Assembly (NCBI GenBank): GCA_030617105.1 | Contig: JAUWWC010000006.1 | Location: 1-36,656 of the forward strand | Direction of reading: 5' to 3' | Source: Candidatus Nealsoniibacteriota bacterium | GTDB lineage: Bacteria > Patescibacteriota > Minisyncoccia > Minisyncoccales > GWA2-38-27 | DNA: 36,656 bases | Shown here: positions 21,738 to 29,024 of the stretch, one piece after another | Layout of the letters: the number at the start of each line of letters is the position of its first letter | Numbering within the stretch: position 1 is the stretch's first letter | Notes under the pieces: generated by a model | What the model was told of the DNA's origin: nothing | What the model saw: the letters and a program-made list of their open reading frames with translations, nothing else | Databases searched by the model: none | Translations under genes and position numbers: made by a program

Positions 21738-23270
21738 TTACTTCCTGACTTTTTCAGTAACCCAGAAGCCCATGTATTTGCCCAGCATCCAACGGGTCTG
21801 AGCATCAAGAGCAGGAAGAGAGCCAAAGAATATCATCATTATTGGAAACAAAAGCCAGCCAAAAATAAAGATTAGATATTTGTATTTGCCGTATTTTGGA
21901 GGTTTTGGAGGAAGCAAAAGAAAACTCAAATAAATAGAACTTAACAAGCCAATCATAGCTAATGTCATAACTCTGCTAATTATCTTTGGCAGATTATATG
22001 AGATTATGGTTTGGGAGAATTCCTGTCCTCCTAAAGCCAATGGAAGCCAGCCCAATAAGAAAATCATAATACTGGCAGTAGCCCAGGAAAAATGTCCTTC
22101 AACTAATTCAATGCCCAAAGATAATTTCTTCAGAAAAGGGATCTTTTTATTTTTATAAAATCCAAAAAGAAAATAAGCAATATCTCCTACTCCATAAGCC
22201 CATCTTCTTTGCTGGCGAAAGATATTAATCAAGGTTCTGGAAAAACTCTTTGCTACATTAGCATCCATAGAAATTGGGTAATATAAGGGTTGAACCCTAT
22301 AATCTCCATCGTATTTCAAAAAGCACTGCCAAAAGATTCTTGAATCATCTGAAACAACATTTGTCTGCTTAAAACCAATATCATTTAACGCCTGGAAGCT
22401 CATTGAATGAGAGGAAAAAGTTACTAATTTCTCTGCCCTTTCCTGGTTCATAGCATGCCAAAAAGTTGAGGAAAAAGAAAAAACCCTGGAAATCGCTGGA
22501 GCCTGCCATATATTGTTAATGAAAAGAGGAATGGGTTGGAAACTAGTTTTAGTTGGTTTTTCTGAAGACAAATAATGATAAGTCAGACAGGAAAAATATT
22601 TTGGGAAAACACAAGTATCAACATCAAAAGAAGAAAAAACTATATTCTCATAAGCAATGCCTAAAGGCTCAATAATCTTCTCTTTTGCTTTTTTGGCTGC
22701 CCAGGTTTCATTAGAGCCCTTGCCTGGGATTTCGCCTGGCAAATTATCAGGATGCCAGGTTACTAAGAATTTAAAAAACTTTGAACTGAATTCTTTTTCA
22801 ATTTGTTCTGCTATTGCCTGTGTAGAATCTTTAAATTTCTCTTCGCAAGCCAAGACAATAATCATTTTATCTTTTGGATAATCCGTACTCCCTAAACTCT
22901 TAAAACTATCTCTAACAATCTCTAATTGTTCTTTAGACATTGGAATAACAATTAAATGATAGATTCGTTTCCAATTGTGCAACTCATTAAGTTTTTTCAT
23001 CCAATCAGTTTTCTCATGTTCTGCCATCTTCTTATACCCTGACCAGAGATGTAAAGAAAAATAAATGGTTCGGAGAAACCAGAAAACCACAAAGATTATA
23101 ATAAAAATAGCAATCCAAAGGGGCTGCCACCAGGAGAGAAAAATAACTAAAAATAAAGCTCCCCAGGATAAGACTCCTGGGAAAATTTCAAAAAATCTAA
23201 AAAGAAATCTCTCTTTTAGATTTTTCAAATCCTTTGCTCTGGCAACTTTAAGATAATAATCTTGTTCCAT
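21738..23270 (-). CDS. Membrane-bound GT2-like glycosyltransferase
   Basis: 510 aa. Two N-terminal membrane helices (residues 32-72) precede a GT-A domain: VIPMSKEQLEIVRDSFKSL, an FSSFDVDTCVFP block (DxD metal site), a SDDSRIFWQ block (possible catalytic Asp) and the acceptor motif QQRRWAYG (QxxRW). Three or four further helices follow at the C terminus. This is the cellulose-synthase/hyaluronan-synthase-like layout of processive or polyprenyl-linked GT2 enzymes; substrate unknown. A TGC-TATTAT -10 box 10 nt before the ATG predicts a near-leaderless transcript. Confidence 0.85.
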   Translation of the reverse strand: MEQDYYLKVARAKDLKNLKERFLFRFFEIFPGVLSWGALFLVIFLSWWQPLWIAIFIIIFVVFWFLRTIYFSLHLWSGYKKMAEHEKTDWMKKLNELHNWKRIYHLIVIPMSKEQLEIVRDSFKSLGSTDYPKDKMIIVLACEEKFKDSTQAIAEQIEKEFSSKFFKFLVTWHPDNLPGEIPGKGSNETWAAKKAKEKIIEPLGIAYENIVFSSFDVDTCVFPKYFSCLTYHYLSSEKPTKTSFQPIPLFINNIWQAPAISRVFSFSSTFWHAMNQERAEKLVTFSSHSMSFQALNDIGFKQTNVVSDDSRIFWQCFLKYDGDYRVQPLYYPISMDANVAKSFSRTLINIFRQQRRWAYGVGDIAYFLFGFYKNKKIPFLKKLSLGIELVEGHFSWATASIMIFLLGWLPLALGGQEFSQTIISYNLPKIISRVMTLAMIGLLSSIYLSFLLLPPKPPKYGKYKYLIFIFGWLLFPIMMIFFGSLPALDAQTRWMLGKYMGFWVTEKVRK

Positions 23271-23280
23271 TGTATTCTGT

Positions 23281-23289
23281 ATAATAGCA
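23281..23289 (-). promoter_or_regulatory. Extended -10 box of the GT2 gene
   Basis: TGCTATTAT on the minus strand, 10 nt upstream of the ATG at 23270. Confidence 0.5.
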
Positions 23290-23307
23290 CAACAGCACTT
23301 TTTTAAG

Positions 23308-23343
23308 AAAAAAAAGGGGCGATTTCTTTATTAGAAATCGCCC
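23308..23343 (-). terminator. Terminator of the secreted coiled-coil gene
   Basis: An 11-pair stem GGGCGATTTCT/AGAAATCGCCC (23317-23343) with a five-base loop, followed on the minus strand by CTTTTTTTTCTT. Confidence 0.92.
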
Positions 23344-23358
23344 ATTTGCGCCGCAATA

Positions 23359-23886
23359 TTATTTCTTGGCTTTTTCAAGCTCTTGCTGGAGTTTTAATTT
23401 TTCCAGCTCCAATTTCAGCGCCTCTACTTCTTTTCGAAGTTCCTGGTTCTCGTTTTTCTGCGTTTTTGGCCTCTTCACTTGAAGAACTATTGGTCCTGTT
23501 TGCTGGTGCCTGAATGCCTGTTCTCTTTCAGTCATGTTTATCATCCGATTGTCTGTTGATATCTGATGATTAACCAGTCGATTGGTTGTTGATATCTGGT
23601 TTAGTCCGCCAAGTACATTCATTGCTAATCCGCCATAACCTGTTACTCTCCCGAGAGTACGGTCACGTCCATAACCATATCCGCCGTAACTGGACGATAA
23701 ACCACAACGATTCCATACATTTCCATAAGGAGTCCGGAAGGATCCACCGAGAAATCGACGTCCTCCATATCGGAACCCATGGGAAGATAATAAGCCACAA
23801 CGAGACCATACGTCGGCCACAGCTTTGTCAGAGATGCCCATCACTACCACTACCATTACCATCGTTAGAATTACTGTCCGTTTCAT
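23359..23886 (-). CDS. Secreted Gly/Tyr/Arg-rich protein with a C-terminal coiled coil
   Basis: 175 aa. A clean signal peptide (MKRTVILTMVMVVVVMGISD, probable cleavage after AVA). The mature N terminus has a duplicated unit, VWSRCGLLSSHGFRYGG and VWNRCGLSSSYGGYGYG, each with one Cys. A central Asn/Thr/Ile region (STTNRLVNHQISTDNRMIN) is followed by a leucine heptad coiled coil (EVEALKLELEKLKLQQELEK) to the end. No known family. It is a self-contained unit: consensus extended promoter, GAAAGGA Shine-Dalgarno sequence 11 nt before the ATG, own terminator. Codon use looks more GC-rich than in its neighbours, so it may be highly expressed or acquired. Confidence 0.75.
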   Translation of the reverse strand: MKRTVILTMVMVVVVMGISDKAVADVWSRCGLLSSHGFRYGGRRFLGGSFRTPYGNVWNRCGLSSSYGGYGYGRDRTLGRVTGYGGLAMNVLGGLNQISTTNRLVNHQISTDNRMINMTEREQAFRHQQTGPIVLQVKRPKTQKNENQELRKEVEALKLELEKLKLQQELEKAKK

Positions 23887-23935
23887 TTCCTGTTCCTTTC
23901 AAAAAGTTAATATTGTTGTTTAGTGTACTACCTAC

Positions 23936-23963
23936 ATTATAGCATGCCCACAGAACTTGTCAA
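23936..23963 (-). promoter_or_regulatory. Consensus sigma-70 promoter of the secreted coiled-coil gene
   Basis: Minus strand TTGACA (23958-23963), 16-bp spacer ending TGC, TATAAT (23936-23941). Both hexamers are perfect and the -10 is extended; the leader is about 43 nt. Confidence 0.93.
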
Positions 23964-23981
23964 GCCCTTTGGGCCTTTTTG

Positions 23982-24054
23982 CGACCCCACGGGGAGTCGA
24001 ACCCCGGTTTCCAGGATGAAAACCTGGTATCCTAGGCCACTAGATGATGGGGTC
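23982..24054 (-). tRNA. tRNA-Glu(TTC)
   Basis: Acceptor GACCCCA/TGGGGTC, anticodon stem CCAGG/CCTGG with loop TTTTCAT (anticodon TTC), and T arm CGGGG-TTCGACT-CCCCG. Discriminator G then CAA; CCA not encoded. Confidence 0.96.
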
Positions 24055-24067
24055 AAAACGTAATATT

Positions 24068-24096
24068 ATCGTAGCATAAAAATTGAAAAAAATCAA
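24068..24096 (-). promoter_or_regulatory. Promoter of tRNA-Glu
   Basis: Minus strand TTGATT (24091-24096), 17-bp spacer ending TGC, TACGAT (24068-24073). Confidence 0.65.
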
Positions 24097-24130
24097 GTTT
24101 TTAGTTAAGATAAACGAACAAACAAAATAA

Positions 24131-24143
24131 GAGGTTCGACCTC
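24131..24143. repeat. Short palindrome GAGGTTCGACCTC before tsaD
   Basis: A five-pair stem GAGGT/ACCTC around TCG, seven nt upstream of the tsaD ATG. It contains the GGTCGA core on the minus strand and would form a hairpin at the translation start region. Confidence 0.7.
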
Positions 24144-24150
24144 AATAGTT

Positions 24151-25146
24151 ATGAATATCTTAGCAATAGAAACATCTTGTGATGATACTTGTGTGGCAGT
24201 TGTAGAAGCTAAGGGGCGAAAACGGCCTCGTTTTAAGATTTTAGCAAATATTGTTTCTTCGCAAGTAGAAGTCCATAAAAAATGGGGAGGAGTATATCCA
24301 AGTTTAGCAAAAAGAGAACATCAAAAGAATCTATTACCTGTTTTAGAAAAGGCATTAAAAAAAGCTAAAAACCCAAAACTGAATTTAATTGCTGTTACAA
24401 ATGGTCCAGGATTAGAGCCCTGTTTATGGATTGGAGTGAATTTTGCCAAGGCCCTATCCTGTTATTTGGACTTACCGATTGTTCCAGTAAATCATATTGA
24501 AGCACATATAGTTGTCAACTTCGTTGACAAAGCTCAAAGCTCAAAGTTCAAAAGTCAAAACTTTCCTGCAGTTTGCTTAGTGGTAAGCGGTGGACATACT
24601 CAATTGATATTAATGCGGGATATTGGAAAATATAAAATTCTTGGAGAAACAAGAGATGATGCTGCTGGAGAATGTTTTGATAAAGTAGCGCGGATTTTAG
24701 GACTTGGCTACCCAGGTGGGCCAGCAATCGCTGCTGAAGCAAAAAAATACGGAGGACGGGCCTCTGTAAATCTGCCGAGGCCGATGATTAATCAGAAAAA
24801 TTATGATTTTAGTTTTTCTGGTTTGAAAACTGCTGTTTTGTATAAATACAAGGATAAAAAATATATCAAAGAGATGTGTAAAGAAGTTCAACAAGCAATA
24901 ATTGATGTGTTGCTTAAAAAAACTATCAAAGCAGCTAAAGATTACAAGGCAAAAACAATAATTCTTGGAGGCGGGGTTTGCGCAAACAATGAATTAAGAA
25001 AGCAGTTTAAGCAGAAATTCAATTGCTTAATTCCTCCAAAAAACTTATGCACTGACAATGCAGTAATGACAGCGATAGCAGGATATTTTGGAAAACCCAA
25101 AGACTGGCAGAAAATCAAAGCTGACGCTAATTTAAGAATATGCTAA
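24151..25146 (+). CDS. tsaD: tRNA threonylcarbamoyladenosine transferase subunit TsaD
   Basis: 331 aa, usual length. ASKHA-fold motifs: MNILAIETSCDDTCVAVVE (phosphate 1), GGVYPSLAKREHQKNL, metal-binding NHIEAHI, VVSGGHTQLI, GECFDKVARILGLGYPGGP, FSFSGLKTAV and CTDNAVMTA. With TsaB/TsaC/TsaE partners it makes t6A37 on ANN-reading tRNAs in the cytoplasm. The segment after NHIEAHI (about residues 121-138) is an insert: a perfect hairpin (24512-24530) followed by an A-rich tract (24531-24562), translated as KAQSSKFKSQN. It is followed by valS after 11 nt. Confidence 0.96.
   Translation: MNILAIETSCDDTCVAVVEAKGRKRPRFKILANIVSSQVEVHKKWGGVYPSLAKREHQKNLLPVLEKALKKAKNPKLNLIAVTNGPGLEPCLWIGVNFAKALSCYLDLPIVPVNHIEAHIVVNFVDKAQSSKFKSQNFPAVCLVVSGGHTQLILMRDIGKYKILGETRDDAAGECFDKVARILGLGYPGGPAIAAEAKKYGGRASVNLPRPMINQKNYDFSFSGLKTAVLYKYKDKKYIKEMCKEVQQAIIDVLLKKTIKAAKDYKAKTIILGGGVCANNELRKQFKQKFNCLIPPKNLCTDNAVMTAIAGYFGKPKDWQKIKADANLRIC
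24512..24562. repeat. Hairpin plus A-rich repeat inserted in frame in tsaD
   Basis: TTGTCAAC-TTC-GTTGACAA (24512-24530) is a perfect eight-pair hairpin, immediately followed by CTCAAAG/TTCAAAA units. Confidence 0.85.
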
Positions 25147-25149
25147 AAT
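25142..25149 (+). promoter_or_regulatory. -10 box of valS
   Basis: GCTAAAAT (TAAAAT at 25144-25149, preceded by TGC) ends 8 nt before the valS ATG at 25158 and overlaps the tsaD stop codon. Confidence 0.5.
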
Positions 25150-25157
25150 GAATATGT

Positions 25158-27209
25158 ATGAAGCTACCTAAAGCTTACAATCCCAAAATTGTAGAAGATA
25201 AGATTTATAAATTATGGCTAAGGTCTGGTTTTTTTAATCCAGACAAACTTCCTAAAACCCATAAAAAACCATACACAATTGTCATCCCTCCTCCAAATAT
25301 TACAGGAGAACTGCACATGGGTCATGCTTTAAATGCTGTTATTCAAGACATTCTAATCCGTTGGAAAAGAATGCAGGGATTTAAAACTCTCTGGCTTCCA
25401 GGAACAGACCACGCTGGAATTGCTACCCAGAATGTAGTTGAGAAGAAATTAAAAAAACAGGGGCTAACCAGGTTTGATTTAGGAAGAGAAAAGTTTATCA
25501 AAGAGGTTTGGAAATGGAAAGAAAAATACGGAGATATTATTTTAAATCAGTTTAAAAAGATTGGCTGTTCCTGTGATTGGTCAAGAACCAGATTTACTAT
25601 GGATAAAGATTATTCGCTAGCAGTCAAACAAACTTTCCTGCATTACTACAAAAAGGGGTGGATTTACAGAGGAGAACGAACAGTTAACTGGTGTCCTCGC
25701 TGCTCAACAAGTTTGTCAGATCTTGAAATTGTGTATAAAGAAAAGCCAGCAGAAATGTATTACATTAAATATGGACCTATTACTATTGCTACAACAAGGC
25801 CGGAAACAAAATTAGGAGACACTGCTATTGCAGTAAATCCTAAAGATCAAAGATACAAAAAATATATTAACAAGACAATTACTATTAAAACTGTATTAGG
25901 GCCAGCAAAAATGAAAATTATTGAAGACAAAATGGTTGATATGAAATTCGGAACTGGCGCTATGAAAATAACACCAGCTCATGATATCCTTGATTTTGAA
26001 ATAGGGGAAAGACATAACTTAGAAAAAAAACAAGTTATAGGTCCTGATGCACGAATGACAAAATTGGCTGATAAATATGCTGGAATGACAGTGGCAGAAG
26101 CAAGAAAACAAATTGTAAAAGATATGGAAAAAATTGGAATTTTGGAAAAGATTGAACCATATATTCATAACAGCGCCCGCTGCTACAGATGCGATACTGT
26201 AATAGAGCCGATTCTTTCCAAGCAATGGTTTTTGAAAATGAATGAGTTGGCTAAGATGGCTGAAAAGCCGGTTAAACAAGGAAAGATAAAATTTCATCCT
26301 AAAAGTTTTGAAAAACCATATTTTGACTGGCTGAAGAATATAAGAGATTGGTGTATTTCAAGACAAATCTGGTGGGGCCATAAAATCCCTATTGAAAAAG
26401 AAACAGATGTTTTAGATACCTGGTTTAGTTCTGCTCTTTGGCCTTTTGCAACATTGGGCTGGCCTAAAAACACAAAAGAGCTTAAAGCATTTTATCCTAC
26501 AGATGTTCTAAGCACTGCTCGGGATATAATAAATCTTTGGGTAGCAAGGATGATTTTTTCTGGAATAGAATTTAGAAAAGAAATTCCATTTAAACATGTA
26601 TATATCCATGCCACTATCTTAACTAAGGAAGGGAAAAGAATGTCTAAATCCCTTGGCACTGGAATAGATCCAATAAATCTTATAAACGAGTTTGGCGCAG
26701 ACGCTACCCGTTTTGGAATTGCATACCAAATTACAGGAGGCCAAGATTTTAGATTTGTTAAAGATAATATTGTTATGGGAAAGAAGTTTTGCAACAAGCT
26801 TTGGAACGCCAGCCGATTTGTCTTGGGACAAATAGGGAGCTCAAAGTTCAAAGCTCAAAAATCAAAACTACAACTTAAAGCTCAAAACTTAACTTCTGCT
26901 GACAGAAAAATACTAAAGCAATTAGATAAAACAATAAAATCAGTTAATAAAGATTTAGAAAACTTTAAATTTGGAAAAGCAGCTCATACTTTATATGATT
27001 TCTTCTGGCATGATTTCTGCGATAAATATATTGAGGCATCTAAAAAACAAGATAATGAAGAAACTAAGAAAGTTTTGTTTTACGTGTTATTTACTTCTTT
27101 AAAACTCCTGCATCCATTTATTCCTTTTATTACTGAAGAAATCTATCAAAAATTGCCTATTAAAGATAAAAAGAAATGTTTAATGATTGAAAAATGGCCA
27201 AAATCATAA
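25158..27209 (+). CDS. valS: Valine-tRNA ligase, short form
   Basis: 683 aa, against about 950 in E. coli. Class I signatures: PPPNITGELHMGHAL (HMGH at 53-56) and RMSKS at 494-498. The ValRS-type editing domain CP1 is present (TIATTRPETKLGDTA, GTGAMKITPAHD). WWGHKIP is joined almost directly to DVLDTWFSSALW, so the segment that usually separates them is missing. The protein ends right after LLHPFIPFITEEIY...MIEKWPKS, without the C-terminal anticodon/coiled-coil extension. An A-rich repeat tract (26838-26889) adds SSKFKAQKSKLQLKAQN at the start of the anticodon-binding domain. The last 16 bp overlap the PrsW-like gene. Confidence 0.95.
   Translation: MKLPKAYNPKIVEDKIYKLWLRSGFFNPDKLPKTHKKPYTIVIPPPNITGELHMGHALNAVIQDILIRWKRMQGFKTLWLPGTDHAGIATQNVVEKKLKKQGLTRFDLGREKFIKEVWKWKEKYGDIILNQFKKIGCSCDWSRTRFTMDKDYSLAVKQTFLHYYKKGWIYRGERTVNWCPRCSTSLSDLEIVYKEKPAEMYYIKYGPITIATTRPETKLGDTAIAVNPKDQRYKKYINKTITIKTVLGPAKMKIIEDKMVDMKFGTGAMKITPAHDILDFEIGERHNLEKKQVIGPDARMTKLADKYAGMTVAEARKQIVKDMEKIGILEKIEPYIHNSARCYRCDTVIEPILSKQWFLKMNELAKMAEKPVKQGKIKFHPKSFEKPYFDWLKNIRDWCISRQIWWGHKIPIEKETDVLDTWFSSALWPFATLGWPKNTKELKAFYPTDVLSTARDIINLWVARMIFSGIEFRKEIPFKHVYIHATILTKEGKRMSKSLGTGIDPINLINEFGADATRFGIAYQITGGQDFRFVKDNIVMGKKFCNKLWNASRFVLGQIGSSKFKAQKSKLQLKAQNLTSADRKILKQLDKTIKSVNKDLENFKFGKAAHTLYDFFWHDFCDKYIEASKKQDNEETKKVLFYVLFTSLKLLHPFIPFITEEIYQKLPIKDKKKCLMIEKWPKS
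26838..26889. repeat. CTCAAAG/TTCAAAG low-complexity tract inside valS
   Basis: Repeated CTCAAAG, TTCAAAG and ATCAAAA units read in frame as Ser/Lys/Gln/Ala-rich sequence; the same unit type as in tsaD. Confidence 0.8.
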
Positions 27210-27964
27210 CATATGTTATTTTTATCATTCTTGGTTTTGCTCCCAGCATTATCTGGCTTCTGTTTTACTTGCGCAAAGATGCTCATCCTGAATCAAATAG
27301 AATGATTTTAAAGATTTTCTTCTATGGAATGCTTGCAGCTGTATTAGCTGCTTTAATAGAAATAGAAATCTCTGCTGGCTTGTATTTCTTTGGAGGAAAA
27401 TTCTTAGAAACCCTCCCCTTTTTATTCTTTCTTGTATATCAATTTATTATCATAGCTTTAGTAGAAGAGCTTTCCAAGTATTTAATTGTTAATGAGAAGG
27501 CAATAAATAATCCAGAATTTGACGAACCAGTAGATGTTATGCTTTATATGATTATTGCAGCTCTTGGGTTTGCTGCTTTGGAAAATATCCTGGTTTTGTT
27601 TTTAGGACAAGAGCCAATACTTCTCCAAGAAGCCATAGTTATTAGCTGTTTCCGCTTCATAGGAGCTACTTTCTTGCATGCTTTATGCTCTGCAACTCTT
27701 GGTTATTTCTTAGCTCTGTCATTTTTTGAACCTAAAAAACGAATAAAATTGATTTTCAAAGGAGTAGCAATAGCAACTCTCTTGCACGGCCTGTTTAATA
27801 TATCTATAATGGTAATTGAAGCAAGTTTAACACAAGGAAATTCTATTTTATTGATTTCCTCGGTTGCTTTCTTAATTATTCTTTTAAGCGGCCTTGCTAT
27901 TTTTGTTTCTTCTGGCTTTAGGAAACTTAAAACATTAGCAAGTATTTGCAAAATAAGAACCTGA
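27194..27964 (+). CDS. PrsW-family intramembrane metalloprotease
   Basis: 256 aa with about eight hydrophobic helices. The family motifs are in order: VEELSKYL (EE pair, about residue 92), FAALENILV (E-N), FLHALCSATLGY (H) and LLHGLFNIS (H). PrsW-type proteases cleave membrane or anti-sigma proteins within the bilayer; the substrate is unknown. It starts inside the last codons of valS (16-bp overlap), suggesting translational coupling. A six-pair palindrome (27961-27975) covers the stop codon. Confidence 0.87.
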   Translation: MAKIITYVIFIILGFAPSIIWLLFYLRKDAHPESNRMILKIFFYGMLAAVLAALIEIEISAGLYFFGGKFLETLPFLFFLVYQFIIIALVEELSKYLIVNEKAINNPEFDEPVDVMLYMIIAALGFAALENILVLFLGQEPILLQEAIVISCFRFIGATFLHALCSATLGYFLALSFFEPKKRIKLIFKGVAIATLLHGLFNISIMVIEASLTQGNSILLISSVAFLIILLSGLAIFVSSGFRKLKTLASICKIRT

Positions 27965-27975
27965 GCTTCGCTCAG
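27961..27975. repeat. Palindrome CTGAGC-TTC-GCTCAG at the prsW-like stop codon
   Basis: A perfect six-pair stem with the same TTC loop as the palindrome in tsaD; no U-run follows. Confidence 0.8.
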
Positions 27976-27993
27976 AACCTTGATTCGTTAAGG

Positions 27994-27999
27994 TATAAT
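27994..27999 (+). promoter_or_regulatory. -10 box of the hsp20 gene
   Basis: Perfect TATAAT 19 nt before the ATG at 28019, with no convincing -35 or Shine-Dalgarno sequence. The predicted leader is about 12 nt. Confidence 0.55.
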
Positions 28000-28018
28000 C
28001 ATATATTCTTAAATTAAA

Positions 28019-28420
28019 ATGAAGAAAAAAATTGAAATAAAACCCGCCCCTGCTAAAGCTACGGCAGGCAAGCAAAAAGATTGGCTTGATGAGCCAGTTG
28101 GAGAACTAACAGTTGATGTTTATCAAACACATGAAGATGTTGTTATTCAATCTGCAATTGCTGGAATAGAGCCAGAGGATTTGGATATTTCTATTGAAAA
28201 GGATGTAGTTACAATAAGAGGGAAAAGAGAAAAACAATTTGAAGAAAAACAGGAGAATTATTTTTACCAGGAGTGTTTTTGGGGACAATTTTCAAGGAAA
28301 ATTATTCTTCCTGCTGAAGTTAATAGCTCCAAAGCTCAAGCTACAATGAAAAACGGAATCCTGTGTATCAGAATTCCAAAAACTAAAAGAAAAAAGAAAA
28401 CAAAAGTATCTATAAAATAG
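28019..28420 (+). CDS. hsp20: Hsp20 family small heat-shock protein
   Basis: 133 aa. The alpha-crystallin domain spans about residues 27-120: GELTVDVYQTHEDVVIQSAI, AGIEPEDLDISIEKDVVTIRG, GQFSRKIILPAEVNS, ATMKNGILCIRIPK. It is an ATP-independent chaperone that holds unfolding proteins. The C-terminal tail ends in basic residues. The N-terminal arm holds PAPAKATAGK (residues 9-18), encoded by a small palindromic insert (CCTGC...GCAGG, 28049-28068). It has its own -10 box and a strong terminator downstream. Confidence 0.95.
   Translation: MKKKIEIKPAPAKATAGKQKDWLDEPVGELTVDVYQTHEDVVIQSAIAGIEPEDLDISIEKDVVTIRGKREKQFEEKQENYFYQECFWGQFSRKIILPAEVNSSKAQATMKNGILCIRIPKTKRKKKTKVSIK
28049..28068. repeat. 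Palindromic insert encoding AKATAG in hsp20
   Basis: CCTGC and GCAGG arms flank TAAAGCTACG. The GC content is high against the surroundings. I recall similar AKATAG-type peptides in other CPR proteins, which I cannot verify here. Confidence 0.55.
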
Positions 28421-28426
28421 TAGTAA

Positions 28427-28456
28427 AAAAACCGCCTCAGACGGCGGTTTTTAGTT
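28427..28456. terminator. Bidirectional terminator between hsp20 and tRNA-Leu
   Basis: A ten-pair stem AAAAACCGCC/GGCGGTTTTT with loop TCAGAC. It serves hsp20 on + and tRNA-Leu on -. Confidence 0.93.
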
Positions 28457-28459
28457 TTG

Positions 28460-28541
28460 TGCGGACGGTGGGACTCGAACCCACAAGCCCTTCGGCACAA
28501 GATCCTAAATCTTGCGTGTTTCCCAATTTCACCACATCCGC
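28460..28541 (-). tRNA. tRNA-Leu(TAG)
   Basis: Acceptor GCGGATG/CGTCCGC (one T-G pair), anticodon stem CAAGA/TCTTG with loop TTTAGGA (anticodon TAG), a class II variable arm TGCCGAAGGGC and T arm GTGGG-TTCGAGT-CCCAC. Discriminator A followed by CAA; CCA not encoded. Confidence 0.96.
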
Positions 28542-28553
28542 TCTTGTGAATTT

Positions 28554-28581
28554 ATTATACCTTTTTTATGAAAAAAATCAA
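28554..28581 (-). promoter_or_regulatory. Promoter of tRNA-Leu
   Basis: Minus strand TTGATT (28576-28581), 16-bp spacer, perfect TATAAT (28554-28559). The -35 overlaps the terminator of the upstream operon. Confidence 0.8.
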
Positions 28582-28610
28582 CCCCGCCGTCTACTGTAGA
28601 AGGCGGGGTT
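28571..28610 (-). terminator. Terminator of the VirB2-like operon
   Basis: A nine-pair stem AACCCCGCC/GGCGGGGTT, with inner TCTA/TAGA pairs, followed on the minus strand by GATTTTTTTC. Confidence 0.9.
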
Positions 28611-28638
28611 AAAAATAGTAAACAATATGAAGAAATTA

Positions 28639-28995
28639 CTACGTTGCTGGTTGAACTATCAATCTTACCAACTCCACTAATCCCCTAGCAGCAAAAGCCA
28701 CCAATACTCCAATTAAGGCATAAAGCACAAAATTTCTTGCTGTTTTTGTCTTATCAGGATCTCCAGACGCAGTAACAAACGTATAAGCAGCAACTATAAT
28801 AAAAATAGCAGCTACAACTAATAGAATTGCAAACATCCAATTCATAAGACTGCCAAGTATCCTCATTACATCTGTTTCAGGTACTGTCTCTGGTGATGTT
28901 TCTCCTCCGAATAGATCTGACCAGATGTCTGCCGATGCCATTAACGGTACAGCTAAGAGACTAATCAAAGTTAAACTTACTAAAACTTTTTTCAT
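28639..28995 (-). CDS. VirB2/TrbC-like small membrane protein (copy 1)
   Basis: 118 aa: signal peptide ending MASA, a short Thr/Pro/Glu stretch, then two membrane helices (about residues 48-75 and 86-112) separated by a short loop SGDPDKTKTARN. This layout matches VirB2/TrbC pilin-type subunits of type IV secretion systems, which are widespread in CPR. No other T4SS genes are in the window. Its leader carries ATAAAGGTCGAAC just after a TATAAT. It is paired with a paralogue 44 nt upstream. Confidence 0.78.
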   Translation of the reverse strand: MKKVLVSLTLISLLAVPLMASADIWSDLFGGETSPETVPETDVMRILGSLMNWMFAILLVVAAIFIIVAAYTFVTASGDPDKTKTARNFVLYALIGVLVAFAARGLVELVRLIVQPAT

Positions 28996-29024
28996 TTTTT
29001 TGATAACTTAAACTTATTTTAAGT

